A stretch of DNA of 64,000 nucleotides, taken from contig JAEWWU010000005.1 of the NCBI GenBank assembly GCA_023396255.1, positions 157,259-221,258 of the forward strand, read 5' to 3'. The notes beneath the pieces were generated by a model that was given only the letters and a program-made list of their open reading frames with translations, had not been told where the DNA came from and made no database searches. Origin of the DNA: Bacteroidota bacterium. Lineage in GTDB: Bacteria > Bacteroidota > Bacteroidia > Bacteroidales > Porphyromonadaceae. The stretch's first letter is position 1, and each line of letters starts with the position of its first letter. The position numbers were made by a program, and so were the translations under genes. This document shows positions 1 to 5,172 of the stretch, piece by piece.

Positions 1-1
1 T

Positions 2-811
2 CAAGACATCGCCAAACTGAGAAAAATGAGCGGTGCCGGTCTTTCGGACTGTAAACAAGCATTAGAAGAAACCAACTGCGACTTTGACAAGGCTATGGAA
101 ATCATCCGCACCAAGGGTAAAGCTGTGGCTGCCAAGCGTTCGGACAGACAGGCTTCTGAGGGTTGCGTATTGGCAGCTCACTCTGAAGGATTTGCCTGCA
201 TTGTTTCTTTGCAATGCGAAACAGACTTCGTTGCTAAAAATGAAGGACACATCGAGCTGACTCAGAAGATTTTGGACAAAGCTATGGCAGAAAAGCCCAA
301 AACAAAGGAAGAGCTTTTGGCTATGCCTTTGGAAGATGGCCGTGCCATTCAAGATCACATCACAGACCGCATAGGTAACACCGGAGAAAAGATGGAATTG
401 GGCTCTTACGTATTCGTGCAATCTCCTTACACCATTTCTTACATCCATCCGGGCAACAAGTTGGCTGCCATCGTAGCCTTTAACGAAGCTATCGAATACC
501 AGATGTCTCGCGATATCTCTATGCAGGTTGCTTCTATGAACCCTGTGGCCATTGACGAAACAGGAATCCCTGCCGAAAAAATCGAAGAAGAACGCCGCAT
601 TGCTATGGACCGTGCCCGTGAAGCAGGAAAACCGGAAAACCTATTGGAGCGCATAGCCAACGGTTCTCTCGAAAAATTCTACAAAGAAGCTACCCTTCTC
701 AAACAAGAGTTTATCAAAGACAGCAAAATGGACATCCAAACCTACCTCCACACAGCTTCTAAAACTCTTACGGTAACAGACTTTAAGCGAGTAAACCTCA
801 ACGAAGACTAA
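2..811 (+). CDS. tsf: Translation elongation factor Ts (5' end cut by window)
   Basis: EF-Ts is the cytoplasmic guanine-nucleotide exchange factor for EF-Tu. The frame is open from base 2, reading QDIAKLRKMSGAG before the first visible ATG at 26. That is the usual EF-Ts N-terminal helix, so the ATG at 26 is internal (the conserved Met of LRKMTGAG) and the true start lies just left of the window. The UBA-like N-terminal domain (GAGLSDCKQALEE) is followed by the TDFVAKNE motif that contacts EF-Tu, and the length fits the family. A strong hairpin terminator follows at 861-906. rpsB is expected immediately upstream from general knowledge but is outside the window. Confidence 0.96.
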   Translation, partial: QDIAKLRKMSGAGLSDCKQALEETNCDFDKAMEIIRTKGKAVAAKRSDRQASEGCVLAAHSEGFACIVSLQCETDFVAKNEGHIELTQKILDKAMAEKPKTKEELLAMPLEDGRAIQDHITDRIGNTGEKMELGSYVFVQSPYTISYIHPGNKLAAIVAFNEAIEYQMSRDISMQVASMNPVAIDETGIPAEKIEEERRIAMDRAREAGKPENLLERIANGSLEKFYKEATLLKQEFIKDSKMDIQTYLHTASKTLTVTDFKRVNLNED

Positions 812-860
812 GCCCTTTCTATTTCACCACGGATCGTCTAAACTTTCCCGTGGTAGAACA

Positions 861-906
861 ATCCCTCAAAAATGGTTCTTAAGAACTACTTTTGAGGGAT
901 TTTTTT
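861..906 (+). terminator. Rho-independent terminator of tsf
   Basis: ATCCCTCAAAA at 861-871 pairs perfectly with TTTTGAGGGAT at 890-900 and runs into seven T. The loop contains the palindrome GTTCTTAAGAAC. It lies 50 nt after the tsf stop. Confidence 0.9.
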
Positions 907-931
907 GCAGATAAAATAGAGAATCAATGCT

Positions 932-2047
932 ATGAATCACGGAGATCTGGAAGAGCTATTGAGCAAAATAGATGGTGTTTGGAAGAAAGAACAAGCCCAC
1001 CAAATTGAGCTTTTAGATAGAGGTGAAAAATACAACATATTCAATATTCTCGGAATGGCGACAAAAGAGGTTCGCCTGCATTCCGCTTTTATCGCCAATC
1101 TCTTGAATCCCAAAGGAGAGCACGGTTGTGGAGATCTTTTTCTAACCAACTTTCTGACCTTGGTACTAAAACAGCAGATACCGCACAATTTCAAAACCAA
1201 AGAGATACAATGTTACGTAGAATATTATATAGGTCCCGTAAGTGGCGAATATGGCGGACGCATCGATATTTTGGTTCAAGACAGTACCTATGCCTTGATT
1301 ATAGAAAACAAAATCTATGCAAAAGATCAAACTAATCAACTAAAAAGGTACGACCACTACGGTAAACAGTCGGGAAAAAAGTATCACCTTGTGTACCTCA
1401 CCCTCTTTGGGAACGATGCAGGCGAACACTCCTCCAGCGATGTAGAAAATTACCTTAGGTGTTCCTATGAAAAGGATATCCTTGATTGGCTCACCAAATG
1501 TCACAACTTTGTAAAAGACAAACCCAAAGTGGTCGAAACACTCAAGCAATATATAGAAGTAATCGAAGAACTAACCTACCAAAATATGAATGACCCAAGC
1601 ACAAAGAAAGTTGCCGAATTGGCAATAGATCATCTCGACCAAGTGGTACCACTATTGTTGGCACGCAACGAAATTGCAGGACAGCTACACCAAAGGTATA
1701 TCAAAACACCTCTCGAAGAATATGCAAAAGAGAATGGTGCCGAATTGCACCTGAAAGGATACACCATTGAATATAGGAAAGCAGGATGGCAGAGAGCCAT
1801 CACCATTCAACTTCAAGGGGATAATTATTACATAGGCATTCCGTCTACCGATCCCAACATAGAACGATTGGAGAGTCTTGGCAAACAGTCTCCCCATTGG
1901 ATGTACGGATGGGAATGGCTTCCTATTTACGATTGGTGGGATCCGAATAATTTTAAGAGCATCCAAGAGGGAACAGTTTATAAATGGATTGTGGAGAAAA
2001 TAGAAACAATCGAAAAAGAGTTAAGAACCAAGAGAATCAATCTCTGA
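932..2047 (+). CDS. PD-(D/E)XK nuclease superfamily protein
   Basis: This 371-residue protein carries a PD-(D/E)XK nuclease core. Asp112 in GGRIDILV and Glu125-x-Lys127 in LIIENKIYAKDQ form the catalytic signature, followed by a Gln-rich helix (DQTNQLKRY, 132-140) typical of the fold. The N-terminal stretch around 46-60 (EVRLHSAFIANLLNP) matches the region ahead of the core in the PDDEXK_4 family (PF14281) as I remember it. There is no helicase, methyltransferase or specificity partner beside it, so it is not a recognisable restriction system. It is a single transcription unit between the tsf terminator and a convergent lipoprotein gene. The substrate is unknown; a role in defence or nucleic-acid processing is inference. 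Confidence 0.8.
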   Translation: MNHGDLEELLSKIDGVWKKEQAHQIELLDRGEKYNIFNILGMATKEVRLHSAFIANLLNPKGEHGCGDLFLTNFLTLVLKQQIPHNFKTKEIQCYVEYYIGPVSGEYGGRIDILVQDSTYALIIENKIYAKDQTNQLKRYDHYGKQSGKKYHLVYLTLFGNDAGEHSSSDVENYLRCSYEKDILDWLTKCHNFVKDKPKVVETLKQYIEVIEELTYQNMNDPSTKKVAELAIDHLDQVVPLLLARNEIAGQLHQRYIKTPLEEYAKENGAELHLKGYTIEYRKAGWQRAITIQLQGDNYYIGIPSTDPNIERLESLGKQSPHWMYGWEWLPIYDWWDPNNFKSIQEGTVYKWIVEKIETIEKELRTKRINL

Positions 2048-2243
2048 TCAATAGATTCTACCCTGCCCAACGGTATAAAAGACCGTCCCCTCTCCACAAC
2101 AAAAAGTATTTTGTGATATTGGAATTTGGGTTGATTCAAACGGACTCTTTTTGCTGTAGAAGAAATAGCCCCACAAAACCTTTCTTATCATCATAAATAA
2201 CCTCTCTCTTCAAAATAGAGCCTTACTTCTAAATTTACTTTAT

Positions 2244-2288
2244 AAAAAAACAGAAGGTCGGAGAACAACAAATATGCTCTCCGACCTT
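2244..2288 (-). terminator. Terminator of the lipoprotein gene
   Basis: AAGGTCGGAGA (2254-2264) pairs with TCTCCGACCTT (2278-2288). On the minus strand the stem is followed by CTGTTTTTTTATA. It lies 27 nt beyond the stop of the gene at 2315-3430. Confidence 0.85.
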
Positions 2289-2314
2289 GTAGATTGCGGT
2301 ATTTGTTTTTCCTT

Positions 2315-3430
2315 TCAATTCACCACATCCGTCCGCACTCGCCAATTACGGTCACAAAAAACCGGTTTATATCCGCTCTGAATTTCAATATAAAAGTGAT
2401 AAACCTTTCCAGATTCTAATTTCCTTCCTGCAGGCAGACATTTCTCTGAAGAGTAATTGTATCCCCCCGAAAAATAAGGTTGCCGAGCTATTGAGAACCT
2501 CAAAGCAGGCATCTGTACCCCCGAGGAAACCGGATACCAAACGTAACGCACTTGCTCAACTCCCCCCGCTTTAACGTAGGGTAAATAAATGTCGTCCCAA
2601 ACAATTCCCGGATATGCTCTCTTTCCGTTAAATCTGGTATCAGTACCAGCATTTAATGTTGGCATCGGGGTTTCCGTTTCCAAATTAAACTTAGAGCCAA
2701 AATTATTGCGCACACCGTTCGGGAGACCATTATTCCAAACATACATCTTCTCGTTGTCTGCTTCCCAGCTGGCTTTATCCTCTATCTTGCACCAATAACT
2801 GCTGTTCCACGTCGAGGTTCTATTGGCCAAATGCAATACGAAGAAAGAGCCAAGGTGTTGCAACTTGACAGAGAACCTTTGCTCTCCTCCCTTCATCTCT
2901 TTTTTGGTATAGAGAATAGGTAGTTTTTTCTTGGCATAGTGGTTAGAGGTAGTAAAGTCTGTACTACCGGTAGAAAAGATATCTCCCATCTGTGGCAATT
3001 GCAGGTAAAAAATTCCATCGTTGTTATTGTACGCAAGAGTTCCGCCAGGTCCCCAAGCCAAGTAAATTTTGTACGGTTTAGAGGTATCTATTCCGGAGGG
3101 AACTGAAACAGGCACATTCTTCACAAGTGTACGGTTCGATTGGATATTTTCAGCTTGAACGGTTACCGAAGTTGAGCCGGTGACACCACCCTGTCTGAAT
3201 CCTATTTGTATGTTGTCTCCCGCTTCCCAGTACATCCGCAAGGGAGTAGACAAATTGGGGTGATCCAACACCATCCGTGGAGAATCCTCTCCCGGAAACT
3301 CGCAGCCCAAATACAGAATATGCCCTTCGGAATGGGGATTGTTGGACTCCTTTACAGCCGCCGAACGATTACAACCTGCAATAAGCACCCCCACAATAAT
3401 AGAGAGCGCAATACCTACTATCTTTTTCAT
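2315..3430 (-). CDS. Fimbrillin-like surface lipoprotein (tentative)
   Basis: The protein has 371 residues. It starts with a lipoprotein signal (MKKIVGIALSIIVGVLIAGC, lipobox LIAGC, Cys20), so it should be lipid-anchored in the outer membrane or on the cell surface. The early motif RMYWEAGDNIQIGF resembles the WxxGDxIGxF pattern common near the N terminus of Bacteroidetes fimbrillin/Mfa-like proteins. The rest is beta-rich with many aromatic and Gly/Asn residues and ends in CDRNWRVRTDVVN. No catalytic motif is evident. A 49-residue ORF ends 26 nt upstream on the same strand. The fimbrillin assignment rests on one motif and general composition; conserved hypothetical lipoprotein is the safe reading. 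Confidence 0.6.
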   Translation of the reverse strand: MKKIVGIALSIIVGVLIAGCNRSAAVKESNNPHSEGHILYLGCEFPGEDSPRMVLDHPNLSTPLRMYWEAGDNIQIGFRQGGVTGSTSVTVQAENIQSNRTLVKNVPVSVPSGIDTSKPYKIYLAWGPGGTLAYNNNDGIFYLQLPQMGDIFSTGSTDFTTSNHYAKKKLPILYTKKEMKGGEQRFSVKLQHLGSFFVLHLANRTSTWNSSYWCKIEDKASWEADNEKMYVWNNGLPNGVRNNFGSKFNLETETPMPTLNAGTDTRFNGKRAYPGIVWDDIYLPYVKAGGVEQVRYVWYPVSSGVQMPALRFSIARQPYFSGGYNYSSEKCLPAGRKLESGKVYHFYIEIQSGYKPVFCDRNWRVRTDVVN

Positions 3431-3456
3431 CTAATATTTTTCAAAAATGTTGTTTC

Positions 3457-3606
3457 TCAAAAATCCTCGTTCTCCATATCCGAGGTTCCCACTGTGGCTG
3501 TCAGCAGCATCCCCAATTTCATTTCCAGGTTGACCACAAAGATGTTCGGTGACAGGTAAGACTTGGCATCTAAGGTTGTTTTTCGTTGTTTTGTTTTTCT
3601 CATCAT
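3457..3606 (-). CDS. Small 49-residue protein upstream of the lipoprotein gene
   Basis: Reading the minus strand from ATG at 3606 gives an open frame of 49 codons ending in TGA at 3457-3459. It begins MMRKTKQRKTTLDAKSYL, continues SPNIFVVNLEMKLGMLLTA and ends TVGTSDMENEDF. A basic N terminus, a Pro-x-Ile-x-Val-Val-x-Leu-Glu core and an acidic tail match a class of very small proteins often found ahead of fimbrillin-like or other surface-protein genes in Bacteroidales. The gene ends 26 nt before the lipoprotein ATG, so the two are probably co-transcribed. Function is unknown. The gene is supported by codon-like composition, position and the recurrent core motif. Confidence 0.6.
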   Translation of the reverse strand: MMRKTKQRKTTLDAKSYLSPNIFVVNLEMKLGMLLTATVGTSDMENEDF

Positions 3607-4269
3607 TTATATCAATTTGAACGTTTTACGTACACGCATATATCTGTTTGATTAAAGGCAACCTGTTTTCTCTATAAAATTCAGCTAGAAAAGTAACCTG
3701 CAACATCAGATACCGGCAACTTTTGTATTCCTATTCCTTTTACCAAATGGCAGACATCTATCTGCATATGTCTATAACAAAAAAAGAGAAGAAAAGTTTC
3801 TTCAAATTTTATTCCAAACGATTTCTACTATAAGTCGATAGTTATCATTTATTGAAATTGTCATCAGTTCTCTAAAATCGGCAATTAGTTCCCTACTTTT
3901 AAGGAATTTTGAGGGAATTATTTTCTGATAATTCCCTACTATTTTTTGTTTCGTCCAAGGAAATTTTCCACAATAGGGAATTATTTTCCCGACGAACTTG
4001 ACTTTTTTCTCTCCATTCCTCACTTTCGGAGACAATTTACAGATCTTGAGGAGCCAAGCATCACAAATTTCTCCAATCTCTGCACTCCTCGTCAGTCAAT
4101 ACTATCGCTTCTCTTCTGGGAAACAAGAATCAAATTCACTTGTAATTCCTCCCCCGACAGGGTGTAGCCATTGAAAAACGCGAGTCTATTCAGAAAGAGG
4201 GCTACCAAGCCCCTACCACAATATTTTACCTTTCAAAGAACCGCAAGGATAAAAAAGTTGCAGAAACTA
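3607..4269. other. Long intergenic region without a convincing gene
   Basis: This stretch separates the minus-strand small-ORF/lipoprotein unit from the plus-strand tRNA-Arg. It contains interspersed repeat copy A at 3884-3985. A 77-codon minus-strand frame at 3802-4035 runs through the repeat and is probably fortuitous. Promoters for the lipoprotein unit should lie at its left end, but no complete TTG/TAnnTTTG pair could be recognised there. Confidence 0.6.
3884..3985 (-). repeat. Interspersed MITE-like element, copy A
   Basis: Read on the minus strand, the element has four alternating blocks: AATTCCCT (3982-3975), AGGGAATT (3937-3930), a second AATTCCCT, and the terminal AGGGAACTAAT (3894-3884). 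TTGGAC (3958-3953) separates the first two. Spacing of these blocks is identical to copies B and D. The ends form an imperfect 11-bp inverted repeat of type ATTAgTTCCCT. It lies between the lipoprotein unit and tRNA-Arg, upstream of both. Confidence 0.85.
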
Positions 4270-4300
4270 TTGCACAGAAAAAAAAACGAATGTACCTTTG
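4270..4300 (+). promoter_or_regulatory. Promoter of tRNA-Arg(ACG)
   Basis: TTG at 4270-4272, a 20-nt spacer and TACCTTTG at 4293-4300 match the Bacteroidetes primary sigma consensus (-33 TTTG, -7 TAnnTTTG). The tRNA begins 24 nt after the -7 element. Confidence 0.8.
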
Positions 4301-4323
4301 CATCGCAGTTGGAAAAATACGTT

Positions 4324-4397
4324 GGTCGCGTAGCTCAACTGAATAGAGCATCTGACTACGGATCAGAAGGTTGCAGGTTTGAATCCTGCCGCGATCA
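4324..4397 (+). tRNA. tRNA-Arg (anticodon ACG)
   Basis: A full cloverleaf is visible. The acceptor GGTCGCG pairs with CGCGATC, the anticodon stem TCTGA/TCAGA encloses the loop CTACGGA (anticodon ACG), and the T arm is GCAGG-TTTGAAT-CCTGC. The discriminator is A at 4397 and CCA is not encoded. It has its own promoter at 4270-4300 and terminator at 4401-4435. Confidence 0.95.
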
Positions 4398-4400
4398 CAG

Positions 4401-4435
4401 AAAAAAAGACTTCACCTAAATGTGAAGTCTTTTTT
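4401..4435 (+). terminator. Terminator of tRNA-Arg(ACG)
   Basis: AAAAAAGACTTCAC pairs perfectly with GTGAAGTCTTTTTT around the loop CTAAAT, starting four nt after the tRNA discriminator base. The A and T tracts make it potentially bidirectional. Confidence 0.9.
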
Positions 4436-4439
4436 GTAT

Positions 4440-4742
4440 CTGACAAATCAAGAAGCCGAAAACCTCCTCATTTTATTACCCACAAAATCTACTGAGGTTC
4501 ACAACACATCGTGGCACAACGCCTTCCATCTACTCTGAAGCTGACAATTTGCAAGTTCTATAAGTCGTAGAGATAACCGCATTTTTCGGTAAACATCGAT
4601 CATTTTTCAAACAGAAACTCTGTCTCAGTCTGAGTATGTTGCCCCAAACACATCCTCCTTTACGTTGTAGGAGAGTGAAATGATGAACATTTTAATTTAC
4701 CAAAGCGAGATAGTAGGAAGCCTGTATCTTAATTTAATTAAG
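4440..4742. other. Intergenic region between the two tRNA-Arg genes
   Basis: No ORF of credible length or composition is present. A small hairpin (CTCCT/AGGAG near 4654-4672) is the only structure noted. The right end is AT-rich and leads into the -7 element of the second tRNA-Arg. Confidence 0.6.
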
Positions 4743-4750
4743 TATCTTTG
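4743..4750 (+). promoter_or_regulatory. -7 promoter element of tRNA-Arg(CCT)
   Basis: TATCTTTG matches the Bacteroidetes -7 consensus TAnnTTTG and lies 17 nt before the tRNA. No clear TTG is found 19-20 nt upstream; CTG at 4722-4724 is the nearest candidate, with an 18-nt spacer. Confidence 0.6.
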
Positions 4751-4767
4751 CCGGTGCATTTGTTTTC

Positions 4768-4839
4768 GGCCTCGTAGTTCAACGGATAGAATAAGAGTTT
4801 CCTAAACTCCAGATAGCAGTTCGATTCTGCTCGGGGCTA
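4768..4839 (+). tRNA. tRNA-Arg (anticodon CCT)
   Basis: The acceptor GGCCTCG pairs with CGGGGCT, including G.U pairs at 1-72 and 5-68. The T arm is AGCAG-TTCGATT-CTGCT. The anticodon loop TTCCTAA gives anticodon CCT, read as Arg for AGG codons. The outermost anticodon-stem pair is an A.C mismatch, leaving four pairs. The discriminator is A and CCA is not encoded. The weak pairs may mean a slightly unusual or decaying gene, although its promoter element and terminator look intact. Confidence 0.85.
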
Positions 4840-4847
4840 CTTTTTTG

Positions 4848-4878
4848 GCTCGCTCTTTGAATGGGGCGAGCTTTTTTT
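4848..4878 (+). terminator. Terminator of tRNA-Arg(CCT)
   Basis: GCTCGC (4848-4853) pairs with GCGAGC (4866-4871) and is followed by seven T. Confidence 0.85.
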
Positions 4879-5076
4879 GATTCCGTAAACAAGCCCTATC
4901 CTTACATGCAAATTCTCTACAACAAAACTGAAATAGCAACCTCTAAGGCGAAAGAGAACACCCCAATGAAAGGAAACGGGAGTAATAACACCAAAGTCAA
5001 AGAGAAGCAAAATCGGCAGAAAAAAAGATCAAAAAGAGACAACCTCTCTTGGGATTTCAAAGACTTTGAATCTTAA
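4861..5076 (+). CDS. Doubtful small Lys/Asn-rich ORF
   Basis: The 71-codon frame starts inside the terminator of tRNA-Arg(CCT), so the first ATG is unlikely to be used. Internal ATGs at codons 16 and 36 would give shorter basic peptides ending SKRDNLSWDFKDFES. The composition is low-complexity and I recognise no family. It is listed because the gap to the next gene is otherwise empty and the charged C-terminal part looks more protein-like than noise. Confidence 0.15.
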   Translation: MGRAFFDSVNKPYPYMQILYNKTEIATSKAKENTPMKGNGSNNTKVKEKQNRQKKRSKRDNLSWDFKDFES

Positions 5077-5172
5077 GAAACAGCGATAGAGGAAAATACC
5101 ACCATTGCAACAATCAGACTTCCTTTTCTTGTTTTTGTTCCAACAATCAAACCTCCAACAAATCCCAAAATC

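Noticed and set aside
3802..4035. 77-codon minus-strand ORF
   Set aside because: It runs through repeat copy A, and its sequence is largely explained by the repeat blocks. No family resemblance and no ribosome site.
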